The notes under the pieces are model-generated. The model was given only the letters and a program-made list of their open reading frames with translations. It searched no databases and had not been told where the DNA came from. The translations under genes were made by a program, and so were the position numbers. Of a DNA stretch of 64,000 nucleotides, positions 11,885 to 23,301 are shown one piece after another; the stretch's first letter is position 1; each line of letters begins with the position of its first letter. The stretch comes from Quercus robur (taxonomy: Eukaryota > Streptophyta > Magnoliopsida > Fagales > Fagaceae), in the NCBI RefSeq assembly GCF_932294415.1, contig NC_065535.1:29466782-29530781 (forward strand). Reading direction: 5' to 3'.

Positions 11885-12650
11885 ATATGTATTTATGTAT
11901 GTATGTTCTGTTTCTTTGTATGTATAAGTATTTGATATTTTGGAGGTGGGTTTGGGTTTGGGGTTACAAATATTACGTGTGATTCTTTGTTTATAAGCAT
12001 TTCAATTCTTGGAGGTGGTTTTGGGGTTGCTGACATTGTTAGAATAATAGTTAAGTGATTCAATTTATCATTTCGTAATAGCTTAAACTTTTGGGACAAA
12101 TGGTAGTTTAACATGGTAACAGGTGTTCTTGAGTTCTGACCCTGTCTTCACTTTATCTCCCATTTTAAAAATTAAAAATCCTGCATGTTTGACCTCACTT
12201 ATTAAGGGGGAGTCCGCACTACACTTGAGGGGGAGTGTTGTAATTATGGTTGATTAAATCGATTAATTCTTCATAGCTTAAGCTTTTGGGACAAATGGTA
12301 GTTTATCATATATGTTGGTATTAGGTGTACAGAAATGTATGCGTGCTTTGATTTTTGGAGGTGTGTTTGGGTTTATGGATAAATATGTATGCTTCATTGT
12401 ATGTATATTGTACAAGCATTTGAATTTTGGACGTGGGTTTGGGTTTATGGATGGATATGTATGCTTCATTGTATGTGTAAGGATTTGATTTTTGGACAAG
12501 GGTTTGGGGTTACAGATAGGTATGTAGTTATGATTCTTTCTATGCATTAGAATTTTAGTTTTGGAGGTGTTTTGGGGGTTACAAATATCTATGTATATAT
12601 GCTTCTCTCTATTTATATGCATTTGATTTTTGGAGGTGGGGAATTGGGGA
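11885..12650 (+). repeat. Degenerate ~60-bp minisatellite in pseudogene intron 1
   Basis: Six to eight diverged units share TTTGATTTTTGGAGGTGGGTTTGGG...TTACA and TATGTATGCTTC. They cluster at 11885-12040 and 12330-12650. The last unit abuts the second pseudo-exon. Open frames here are artefacts of the array. Confidence 0.65.
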
Positions 12651-15600
12651 TACAGAGCTTGAGGAGCCGCACATGAAGAGGAAGGTGCTGAGGCTGTCAC
12701 AGTTGCTGAACACAATCAAAGATGTGAATGCACAGCTAGTGACAACAACATAGAGGAAGCTAACAGAGGACCTGTTGAAGTTAGTAGAGCAGTTGAAGCA
12801 GTGGTGGAAGATCAAAAGCTCCTATGGTGACGTTGGCTTCAAGTATACATAGGATGAGACCGTCGCTTATGTTGCGTCTCGGATGCCTGCTGTGTTCTAA
12901 GCATGTTACCAAGTTCAGTGAAAGATAGGAAATTGAATGGGTGCTTTCTGTGTGGAATTGCTGGTATTGTTTTCCGTTTGGTTGCCAAAATTTGAGACTT
13001 AGATGAAGTTCTGAGCTTAACTCAGTCAACGAGTTGAATTAGGCTTAACTGGGTCATGGCTTTTAGTTTCCTTGAGTTCTAATTGATTAATTCCCCCCCT
13101 CCCCTCTTTTCGCCCTTTTTTTTTTTTTTTTTTTGTAACTGTTCTTAGCAAGCAAATGAAGCTTTTGGGATTTGAATATTTTTCTTATCATTTTTGTACA
13201 TTTTGCATTTTTAGGTTCGTAGAAGGTTACCAAGTTTCTCTCTAGCTAGAGTGTTAGGTTTTGGTGATGGCACGGGTTCAGCTTCCTGGTGAAAAGCTCA
13301 TTTCGTTATCTCACAATATGGTTACCTGCATACTGGAATGCATATTGGTTCACTGTTATCTTTTAGTAGCTGTGTTTGCGACAATTTGAACAAAATTTTG
13401 TAGGGCCCTGCAAGTAGTGTGGCCACAGTCCTTGGAGAAAGTTAAATTAGTAGTGCCATCCCAGTCAATGCAGCATGCTGGCTGGAGCCTTATACAAGGT
13501 AACTGACATTTTCCCATTTCAAATAGTTGATTTTTCTGTGAGATTGTTGTATGTTTAATATTTCAAAGAGCAGTTGGTAATTAGATGAAAAATTACTATT
13601 GTTTGAAGGGACCGTATAGTAATTTTTCATTAGCCCATTGTATTTCATTAAGGTGCTAAATTGTATTGGTATCCATTGAGTGCTAAATGGGTTTGGAGTC
13701 TTGGATTTGGAAGTTACGCAAACTTAGTATTTATGTATAGAATAGCCTTATAATACAATATCTATGATTTTTTATTCATGAATTAGCTCAGGCCAATGAT
13801 ATTTAGTGATTTGCATTAGGTGTGTGATATGGTGCTTATATGCATGAGCTCAATTTGAGTAAAACCTTTATGTAACCATGTCCATAGTGGACTCTTTCAT
13901 AGATCCTAATTTCGTTTAGCAACTATCTTATGTCATAATTTAATTAAAACTTAGAAAATGGAATCTAGAGTGGAACCAGAACCCATGAGTCCTCATTTTC
14001 CGTTACTGCTATATTCTTTTAGAATTATCATTGTGATGCTGCCTATTTGTATTGCTACCGATTCATCAGTTCATTATTCTAAAGTATCTCCACTAGTGAT
14101 TCCTTCTAAAATTAAAACATGCATTATGGCTGTGAATAAACGCTCAAGAATTCCTGTTAAGAAATGAAGGGATAGGCTTAAGATTAACATATGCAATTTT
14201 ATTTTTAGGCACAATTTAGATTTAAATTTCATTTGACATGCTATCATTGTGTGCCTTGAAAATTATTTTGCCTTATTAACATTGTTCCTGAGAAATGTGA
14301 AGTATGTTTGCATTATCACTAGGCTTCTTCATGTGATCAAAATAAAACTATGTTACAATTTTTCCTAGGTATGAAGAACCTGCCACTTACTCGTAGTTAT
14401 GGTAGCATTAAGGCACTTACTAAAAGCATCAATAAGTCAGAGAGAGGACATGGTCTTGAGAATGCTGTAAGTTGCATTCTTCTAGGTCTCTTCCTAAAAC
14501 ATTTCCCTGAATTATTTGTATTTTTCCTAGGCATGAATGTAGGAAGTAGCATGTTTCTATATGATATATTATTTTTTAAAGTATTGCACCTAAGGAATCT
14601 TTTATCAAAATTTTTTTTTTACCATATTTATTTTGTATTATAGCCCATTAATAATAATTTAACATGAATGAGGATTCCATCACTCTATTTGATTTATAAG
14701 AGAGTGTACAAATATCAGTTGAATATCTGGTACTAATTGATATTTAATGGCTGTTGGCTCTGGGGTGAAGTCCTACATGCTTGGAGAGATACCATCACTG
14801 AAGGACAGAATCACTATAGTATGCCAGCTTTGGGATCTTTCACGGGATGTTCTGGTATGATTCTTGCTTATGGAAATTTTCGTGTTTCATCATGTTTGTA
14901 CATGGCATAGAGATAGTGATGATCTCACATTATTGATGAATTGTTTTACTTGCTTTTATAGTCTTGATCTTTTCAGCATTCAAGTTTTCTCCTTTGATGT
15001 TTATGAAATGCAAATATGGAGCAGGTTTCGGTTGAACCTGGAACACCTCATGGATTTAATGCCATATCTCAGATGTGATGTCATATATTATGGATGGAGA
15101 AAAGGGTAAGTTTGTTCATTCTTCAGGACAAGATTTTAGTTAGGGTAACTATTCAATATTTGTTGCAAGACTCTTGTGCTTCTGATTAACTAATGTGCTT
15201 TATTAACTCTGCTTATGTGGAGTGTCATATTCATGATTTCTTAGAAATTCCGTGAATCTAAAGCTGCAATAATACAACTTCAAAGGACTTGGTGGTGGCT
15301 CAAAAAAGTGGTGCATACATGGTTGCCCCTGTGAGTACTATAGTCCCACCCTCTCTATCTCTCTCATATAGTTCTCTTTATGCAGTGTCCTCATGATGGG
15401 CAATGTCCATTGGCAAAAACTAGTAAATACTGTCATTTTGTCCAACACTTGGAGAGGACATCATCACAACAAGCATACAAGGTTCCTCCTTTAATCCATA
15501 TCCTACACCTTCTGCCCCATGTGGCTATTGTTCCTTTGCTTAGTTAACCATTCGGTTTATCATCTGTAAGTGGGCCAATCCACTACATGTTTATATGCAT

Positions 15601-16736
15601 GCCATGGTTTTTAAACCTAGGCAGTTATGAGAACCTGAAAACTGAAAAGAGAGAGGTTCAAGGCTCTAAAGTACGACCAGCATAAATAATAAAATGAGTT
15701 AATTAAAGAAAATGCAAATCCCACATGGAAAAAATGAATGAAATATATATATTTAAAGTCTTACAAGTCTCATATTGAAAGAATAAAGGAAGACGCTAAG
15801 ATTTTTCCTCTATAAATAAGAAAGAGGTTTTATCACTTTTATGGTACTCAATCGTAGAGTTCATTAATCTTTTCTTTTTAATAAAAGGCTCTGATGTTGC
15901 CATGTTAGCATTCCATTAAAAAGGAAAGGTCAAGATTTAAGGAACTCTTTATGGTAAAGTACCCTTGGAACACTGGAAGATCTTGATTCTTGATCCTGTT
16001 ACAAGTCTCACATTGAAAAAATAGAGGAAGATTTTATACTTTTTCTCTATTAGTTGCACAATCCTTAAAGTATGTGAAGTGTTCAATGCAAGAGCTAAAT
16101 TTTGTTGGGCCTAGCATTCTTTAGTTAAATGAATAACTTAGTTCATTTAATTTTAATGCATGCATTTTTTTTCGATGGTCAAAATCTTTAAGAAATTGTC
16201 CCTTCTTTTTGTTTGGACCTGATCGGCCTAGACACTGGTTCCTATTTAACCCAGTCAGTCCTGTCTGGGTTGTAAAAACATGATGCATGCAATGTCATAT
16301 TTGATTGACAGATGTTCTAAGCATGTTTCAAGAGTTACTTATGAAGAGAGTATTAGATCCGTGCGTTTTAATGGTTTATCATGGGTTCAATACTAGTCCT
16401 AACTTGCAGGTTGCTTAATAATGTAGTGACTTAAAAAAAAGTTGTCAAAGAACTATACTAATCATGTTGTTCTCTTCTTATTTGCAAGTTGCCTTACAGT
16501 TCTATTCCTATGATTCTTCTAGTTTGGGGAAGAATTTTTTTTTTTTTTAAATAGGCAACTTGATGCATTAAGGAAATTGATTTTATCAATATTACCTTCC
16601 GTCTTATCACTGGACAGGGCTGCTTTCAAAGAGACAGGGCTGTTTATGGATTTTTCCTCGTAGACAGCAACAGCTCAATCCTAAAATAGTTTTAAAGCAT
16701 ACTCTTAAAAAAAAAAAAAAGTACAAAAGCATATAA

Positions 16737-17917
16737 GAGCATCCACAGTAGACGTTGTAAAAAAAATGCCATTTTAATACACTAAAAGTTTACTTTATTA
16801 TTTTACCACATCATTTTACAACATCTCATTTATCAGATATTTTATTCTTCAATTTTATACATTAAAATAATATTTACAACACATTAAAATAATATATTAA
16901 ATTCCTCCCCTCATCATCATCATCAACCACCACCGCAACAGCAACAACAACAACAACAACAACCAAAAAAATTGTTGCGGCCACAATCACCAGGAAAAAA
17001 AAAAAAAAAAACCACAACCACCAAAATCAACCCACAACCGCCGCCGAATTCACCACCAAAACAAAAAAACAAAGACAAAAACAGATCAGAAATCATCATC
17101 ATCATCAACCACCACTGCAACAACAACAACAACCAGAAAATTTGTTACGGCCACAATCATCAAGAAAAAAAAAAAAAAAAAACCACAACCACCAAAATCA
17201 ACCCACAACCGTTGCCGAATCCATCACCAAAATAGAAAAACAAAGACAAAAACAGATCAGAACAGAGATCGGCACCACCACTAATTCGCCATCATTGATT
17301 CGCCCACCAGCCGACCCACCCACTACCACTGATCCGCCCATCAACATCTCAACCCACCCACCACCATAATCCACAATCCGAACCCACCCACCACCGATTT
17401 GCCCATCTCACCCACCGCCATAACCCATAACCCGAACCCACCCACCACCAATCTGCCCATCCGAACCCACCTATCAAACCACAGCAAAAAAAAGTGAACG
17501 GAAAAAAGAAAAAAGGAAAAAAAAAAAAAAAAAAAGAACCCAAAGCGGAATAAAGAAGACAGATGAACGGCGGCGTCAAGTGGTGGTCTTTGGTGAGATC
17601 GGCGGTGTTGAGTGGCGGCCATTGGTAATCGGCGTGCTGTGGAAGATGAATAGAGAAGACAGAGATGAGAGAGAATACAGAGATGAGAAGACGGAGAGAG
17701 AGATCTGTGATGAGGAGAGAGAAAACGAGAATAAAATAATAATATATATTATGCAACATCTGTCCGTACCGTGCCAAAATTGTGATGGTACTGTAGCATG
17801 TTGCAAAAGTTTAGCACATTTAACACATCTAATAAAGGGGCATTTTTGGTGTTTGGTGTAGCAAATGTGCCAAATATTTGGCATTTGGCACATTTGCCAC
17901 ACCTGCTGTGGATGCTC
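16737..17917. mobile_element. PIF/Harbinger-type non-autonomous element, 1.18 kb
   Basis: The ends GAGCATCCACAG and CTGTGGATGCTC are perfect inverted copies and sit between TAA (16734-16736) and TAA (17918-17920), the 3-bp target typical of PIF/Harbinger. No transposase is present. It lies inside the RSM22 pseudogene between the pieces at 15481 and 18170, where the missing exon would be expected. Confidence 0.8.
16910..17270 (+). repeat. ~180-bp tandem duplication inside the Harbinger-type element
   Basis: Two copies of a block rich in CAT and CAAC triplets, an A-run, then ACCACCAAAATCAACCCACA and CAAAGACAAAAACAGATCAG, follow one another with about 180-bp spacing. The triplet runs create long low-complexity open frames on both strands, which are not genes. 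Confidence 0.75.
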
Positions 17918-18901
17918 TAATACTGTTAATTTGATGATTTTTATGAAGTTCATTCAGAACGAAAGTAATTCTTTTACATCTTAATTGTTAATTAGCTAAG
18001 TGATTTTTTCATCACAGGTTCTTTCTATCAATCTCTATGATGAGTATATTTACCAAAACTGCACAAATATGATTCCTCAAGTTATTTTTGAGCTTTTATT
18101 TTTTTTCTATTTCCTCCACCTTGCAGCTCCTAGATATTTATATATTACATGACTGTTTAATTTGATCAGGGAACCTTGGCCCCTTGATGGAATGGAATTT
18201 GAGACATTGAAGGAGCAACATGCAAAAAGAAAAATCCAAGATCTTGAAATTGACTACGGTACATCTGAGTACTCTATTTCCACTGAAAACCTCTCCGAGA
18301 GATCTTCATAATTAAAACATGTTTTTGCTATAATGTGATTACTAGTATACATATGCTAATCAACTAGCATTCCAGTGTGATCTGGGAATTTCTGAACTTC
18401 AATTTCTTTCTGATACCATCTCTAATGACCTTGATAGAGGACCTAATTAATTTACAACGAGAAGCTGGTAATATTCCATACGAAGAAGTGGATCCAGCTA
18501 CCTATGATTCTGTTGTAATGGATACTGATGCTGCTGACCAGAAGGAGAAGAAACTACCTCTGCTGATCTTGGGGGGTAGTTGGGGTAGGCTTATTTTTTC
18601 ACCTGTTAGTCGGGGCAGGCAGGTCACAATTGATGTTTGTCGATCGACCAAACAATATGGCTCGGAGGATTCGTTTGAGCATGTGGTGTGATGAGTATGC
18701 CTCACATGTAAATTTGTCCCTGTAATACTAATGAAAAGATCTCTCTGGGGTGACTTGGGGCCCTTTTGAAGTGATATTTTCATTTTTAATTGTCATTTTG
18801 TATACGGCCTTAAGAAAAAAAAATGAAGAGGACAAGGTTAGATTAGATGGATCAAACATCAAAGGAAGAGGTTAATCTAACAAATGTTCATTGTGCCAAC
18901 G

Positions 18902-20520
18902 CAGTGGCGACTCTAGGAATTTTGTTCAGGGTGTTGCTATTCCTCTTTGAAAAAATTTCGGGTCATTTCGGTCTATTTCAGGTGTTTCAGGATGTTTCGG
19001 TAAATACTGGCCGAAATTCAAGATTTGGCCGGCATGAAGTTTGTGCTTAAAAAAAAAAAAAATTCTTAAAACTAAAACAAATTTGCAATCTGTATACTGA
19101 AAAACCTCAAAAGGAAAAAAAAATGAAAAGAAAAGAAATGAACAAAAGTATCTATACAATAAACTATAAGTTTATTTGAAATATTAATAAAATTATTAAT
19201 TATTGTTGTTTAGTTGTTTCATTAATTATTAAATTATTAATTGTTATTTAGCTTAACATAATTTAATTTGTTTGTCTTTTATAATATATTAGTTAATTAA
19301 ATTATTAATTATTGGTGTTTAGTTGCTTCATTAATTTTTTTTTTACTAACTACTAGTAGTCTAGCACACAATCTACTGTGTATAAGCACACACTAGCACA
19401 CACTTTATGTGTGCACACACCCTTGCCTCTACATGCCTTTACTTCCCCAATTCAAATATCCCACCCCTGACCCCACACCACACAGCCCTTGCCCCTATCT
19501 AACCCCACTCAACAGACAAGATTCACACTAAAGGAGCCAATGAGATAAATTCACAAATCACAATATACTAAAAGACAAACTCACCAACGCCAACTGACCA
19601 ACACAGTGACACACCAACGGGTAAAGTAAAAAAAAAAGGGGCAAGCAAATAAATTGAACAATTATAATTTATAAAGGCTTAAAAGAGAGAGAATCACTTC
19701 AAAAAGAAAGAGAGCTCTCTCTCTCTCTCAGTCTCAGACCAGAGTCTACACCACAATCCACAGCAAAACCCAAAGATTAAGAGAGAAAAAGAGAGAGATG
19801 TAAAGTGTAATAAAATACATTGAGGCGTCGCAAGCTCTGATCTGATCGACGTTGCATACACTGATCTCTCTCTCTCAGTCAATGTCACATAAACTGGGCT
19901 CTCTCTCTTAGTCGACGTCGCAAGCTCTAATCCAATCGGACCGATTTCCGATCTCCGATCTCTAATGCCCGATCCAAGCTCTGTTGCTTGAATTTCAGGC
20001 GGAGGCGCCATCGTCGCGTCGCACCTATGTGCTTGATGATGAGGTTTCAGGCAGAGGTATAAGGGGTTGTCCTTGATGAGGTTTTTTTCTTTAGGGTTTC
20101 TGATTTTAGGTTTTAGCTTTACCATTTGATGATTGAGGCGGACGCATATTCGTATTGGGTTTTGGTTGGTTTTATTTTTATTTTTTTTTGAGAATACGTT
20201 TGGGTTAGGCCTTTGGGTATTTGTTTAGGATTGATGTTAGGCTTTTTTTTTGGGCTTGCTCTGTAAAATCCAAACAAATTTGTTCTGTAAAATCATAAGG
20301 TTTTACAATTTTTTTTTTAAAAAAGATTTTAGTTCAAAATTTGTTTGGCATAAATTTTTTTGAGAGTGTTCCTAATTTTGCTTGAGGGTGTTCCTATTTT
20401 ATTTTTTAAGGGTAAACAAATAAAAAAATTTAAATTATTATATATAATTTTTTCTTTTTTCAAGTCAGGGTGTTCGGGTGTTCCTAGGAACACCCTAACT
20501 TCAACATGGCATCGCCACTG
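18902..20520. mobile_element. hAT-type non-autonomous element, 1.6 kb
   Basis: The TIR CAGTGGCGA at 18902 is mirrored by TCGCCACTG ending at 20520, with an exact 8-bp duplication TGCCAACG on both sides (18894-18901, 20521-20528). Further in, both arms carry CAGGGTGTT/AACACCCT-like sequence. The interior is AT-rich with short CT/GA runs near 19715, and no transposase can be read. It sits ~130 bp beyond the last RSM22 pseudo-exon. Confidence 0.9.
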
Positions 20521-20528
20521 TGCCAACG

Positions 20529-21126
20529 TGACAAGTCTATAAAAATTGGTAAGTTATGGAAGTCTCACCTTTGTTTTTTTCCCGTTTGTCAAAATATTTT
20601 TGCTTTTGGTTTCAATGATGGCGGTCATAACTTATTTTGAATCTTTGGATTGTTTAAGCCTGAATTCTGCTATTTTGGCTTTAAGCAGGTTTTCCACTCT
20701 TCAAAGCCGTAATTTTCTCTAAATAACAATGTTACAGTTATTATTTATAAACTAGTTGCATACCCGTGTGTTGTGCGTGATAATTTTTCTCATTAAATAT
20801 ATTTTTTATAAATATTATTATTTAAGTTATTAATCATTAGTTTTTCATTATTTTTTAAGTTAATAAAAACCTTAAATATACCTTCTTCTTCTTCTTTTAT
20901 TTAATTTTTTTTTATATCCTTTATATTGATATATATATATATATATATAAATATAAAATATGTGAATCTTTACACATACCTTTAATAAGTAAACTCTTTA
21001 TATTCCACTTCTTTAAATGCGTAAAATGATAGAATGCTACTCCATAATGATAGTGGCTAATTAATTTTATTATTTTTTTAATGATCTCATTTGTAACGCT
21101 TCTTACCATTATCATATATTTCTGAC
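20529..21126. other. AT-rich DNA; possible left end of an old element near 20745
   Basis: No gene. ACTAGTTGCATACCCGTG near 20750 resembles a start sequence common to an old plant repeat family, whose typical tail (CTTTTCTATATATATAGATT) appears near 38550. A (TA)n run lies at about 20929-20948. Confidence 0.35.
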
Positions 21127-21271
21127 AACCACCGCACATTCTTAGTGCGATGGTCACTCCACAAGTATAAGTACTTATGGAGTGTGGAGGACAAGGGCCG
21201 AAGTTCAAGTTTCCAAGAAAGAGTTTCACATATATATGTACTTAGATTAGGCTAAATGAAATGTCAAAAAA
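21127..21271 (+). mobile_element. tRNA-derived SINE, copy 2 (diverged)
   Basis: Same family as the SINEs at 10776 and 50078: ACCACCGCAC..., an A-box-like TAGTGCGATGGTCACT, a B-box-like AGTTCAAGT, then GAGTTTCACA...TTAGATTAGGCTA and a short A-run. The target-site duplication is not recoverable, so this is the oldest of the three copies. Confidence 0.8.
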
Positions 21272-21580
21272 AAGATTTTAAATTTTTCTAACTTTATTTC
21301 TTATGTAATTTCTATTATTATTGGAAAACATCTCTTTTCTAGTTATGATTAGAAATATGGTTTTCATGGTTAGAATTTGACTAGTTTTAAGTTTAAATTT
21401 AGTACTATGATTGTATTTTTTTTGAGAAAAAGGTAAGCGAAATTTTATTAAAAAAAAAAAAAGATCACAGACAAACTCAAGACAAATCCGATTGGAATAC
21501 ATCATCCACATCCTTGGGTAAAGCTTCTACCCACACATTAATATCTGCAGATGAAACTGCATTTTTAGCTAAACTATGAG

Positions 21581-22116
21581 CTAGCTTATTCCCTTCTCGT
21601 CGAACATGCTGGAACAGTTCCTTAACGTTCCTCCAAGTCCCTTAGTTTCATTAGTGATGTGGCCGAACAGCGTATGACACCGTCCATTGCAATTCAAAAC
21701 TTGAATAACCCGAAGACAATCGCCTTCAATTATTACTCTAAACAAGCTCAGCTCCCTTGCAAAAATAACTGCGCTTCGAGCTGCCAAAGCTTCAGCCGTT
21801 TCAACTGGCTGAATCGAGCCAATATTCTGACATAATGCCGCAATGACCTGCCCTGTATGATCACGATATACAATACCAACTCTTGCCAAACCCAATCCTT
21901 CGAAAAAAGCTGCATCAAAGTTAGCTTTGTAGCAATCTTCAGGTAGAGGAGACCAACGCACCTGTGGACGATGATTGGGCTCGCGCAGCTTCTGTGGATG
22001 CACATCTCAATACTCTACAACCAACATTCTTGCTATGTCCCCTAGTTCATGTAACGGCCATGAAGGGTAAAGCTCCTGCATCCTATTGCGACGCTGCACC
22101 ACGCCATCGTGGCAAA
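21581..22116 (-). pseudogene. LINE B RNase H fragment
   Basis: The readable frame at 21581-22003 encodes an RVT_3-type RNase H: NFDAAFFEG gives the first acidic site, VETAEALAARSA the Glu and IIEGDC the second Asp. It is the 3'-terminal ORF2 part of LINE B; the upstream part continues at 30360 beyond the copia insertion. Identity to the LINE A RNase H at 7465 is obvious by eye. Some 3' residues are shifted. Confidence 0.8.
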
Positions 22117-22121
22117 CAAAG
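22117..22121. repeat. Target-site duplication CAAAG, left copy
   Basis: The five bases CAAAG directly precede the left LTR and recur at 30355-30359 directly after the right LTR, showing one integration event into LINE B. Confidence 0.9.
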
Positions 22122-23231
22122 TGTAAGGTTGAATTTATTCAACCATCTAATTGGCTTTATTCCTTGCCAAATTTGCTTGTAATTCAGCATTTAGTAACCC
22201 TGTATTTAGGTGGGTTTGTTGTAAGGGTAGTGAGTGAGATAGAGTGAAGACTGCTCAAGAGTGTGCAAGAAAACAGAGTGTTGCGGCTGGGACTCGCGGG
22301 TGGACTCGCGGCTGCAAGCCGCCAGAAGCTGCACACGTGCCAAGCATGCTGGAAGATGAACAGTTATGCTAGCTGGAGCACTACAGGACAAAACAGGACA
22401 ACTGGCCATACGGTTAACTCGCGACTAGATCTCGCGACTTAGTCAAGCCGCGAGGTCAAGCCGCGAGCCACCCCTGTTTTGTAAAATCCTGACGTTTCAC
22501 ATTCCTCTCCACTCTAGTATAAATACCCCTTTAACCCACGATTGAAAGAGAGTTTCCAGAGAGAATTTTGAGAGAGAAACCCTAAAGAAAAACAAGATTG
22601 TTTCACACACAATCCCTACCTTAGAGTCTCATCAAAATCCCTCACTCTCTTCCTCTCCATTGTCAAATCCTTGAGAGGCATTATACCAAACCTGGTTCTC
22701 ACTATTATCATCTCTGTGAGATAGTCGTTTGGAGTTCTGGGAAGCAGTTAGGAAGGAGCCAATCTTCATTGGTTGATGCTACGGTGTAGTAGCGGAATCC
22801 GGAAAGCTAGAAAAGAAAAAGGTTCGGCGCAACCTCGTTGGAGCAAGAAGCTTGGAGGGCTTAGGTGCACAGGGTAGATTAGGCTTGGAGGGTCTATTGC
22901 TGTCCTTGTATCCCAACTGTATTTTCTAGTGGATTGATTACCGCTTGGAGGGCGGCGGAGAGGTTTTTCGCCGAGGTCTTCGGTTTCCTCTTCGATAACA
23001 CATCGGGTGTTATCTTTGTGTTTGCATCTTCCTTCCTCTCTATCTCTGCCTTTACATTATCTGCTGTGGTTTATTTTGTTATGGCTTAGATAGTTGTTTA
23101 ACCAATTTCATATTATAGCATATGTTAAGTTTCCGCACACTAGTTGTTTGACATATTGCTTGTGTTGGTTAAGTTGGTTTTTGGGGGTCTAAACGTTCAA
23201 AAGTGTTTTTGTACACGTTTTTGAACTCTCA
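22122..23231 (+). repeat. 5' LTR of the copia element
   Basis: Begins TGTAAGGTTG and ends AACTCTCA. A TATA box (TATAAATA) lies at 22518-22525. Upstream of it, from about 22275 to 22465, is a cluster of CTCGCGGG/CTCGCGAC/CCGCGAG motifs. The sequence downstream of the TATA box is the probable R/U5 and is nearly identical in both LTRs. Confidence 0.93.
22518..22525 (+). promoter_or_regulatory. TATA box of the 5' LTR
   Basis: TATAAATA in TAGTATAAATACCCC, followed by an A/G-rich leader. The same box is at 29641-29648 in the 3' LTR. Its place in mid-LTR fits a U3 promoter. Confidence 0.65.
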
Positions 23232-23233
23232 AT

Positions 23234-23245
23234 TGGTATCAGAGC
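23234..23245 (+). other. Primer-binding site (initiator tRNA-Met)
   Basis: TGGTATCAGAGC, the standard copia PBS complementary to the 3' end of initiator tRNA-Met, starts three bases after the left LTR. Confidence 0.9.
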
Positions 23246-23301
23246 GGGTACACTGCTGTTTGGTTTCATTACCATTGTGTGATCCTTGACTCCCTTTTGA
23301 G

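Larger units (their letters stand above)
11750..18769 (+). pseudogene. Intron-bearing pseudogene of Rsm22/METTL17 (mitochondrial ribosome assembly)
   Basis: Exon-sized pieces match the plant Rsm22 family in order: 11750-11843 (MATLLPETS start), ~12656-12911, 13215-13288 (RRLPSFSLARVLGFGDGTGSA, the methyltransferase-like GxGxG area), 13404-13498 (WPQSLEKV...SQSMQHAGWSLIQ), 14369-14466 (MKNLPL.RSYGSIKALTKSI), ~14771-14854 (YMLGEIPSLKDRITIV), 15025-15105, 15245-15330, 15386-15481 (CPHDGQCPLAKTSKYCHFVQ, a conserved Cys cluster), 18170-18258 and 18438-18769 (ends SLWGDLGPF). Damage is plain: three in-frame stops in the second piece, a stop in the 15025 piece, frameshifts at 15245 and ~18570, and the expected exon after 15481 is not visible. 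Because introns persist it is a duplicated copy, not a retrocopy. The family acts in mitochondrial small-subunit maturation. A functional paralogue presumably exists elsewhere (inference). Confidence 0.85.

Noticed and set aside
16923..17777. Long Lys/Pro/Gln- or Phe/Gly-rich open frames
   Set aside because: Low-complexity products of CAAC, CAT and A-runs in a Harbinger-type element. No start context or domain supports them.
22206..22409. 67-codon ORF on the minus strand, repeated at 29329-29547
   Set aside because: It lies antisense within both LTRs of the copia element. Its duplication is explained by the LTRs.
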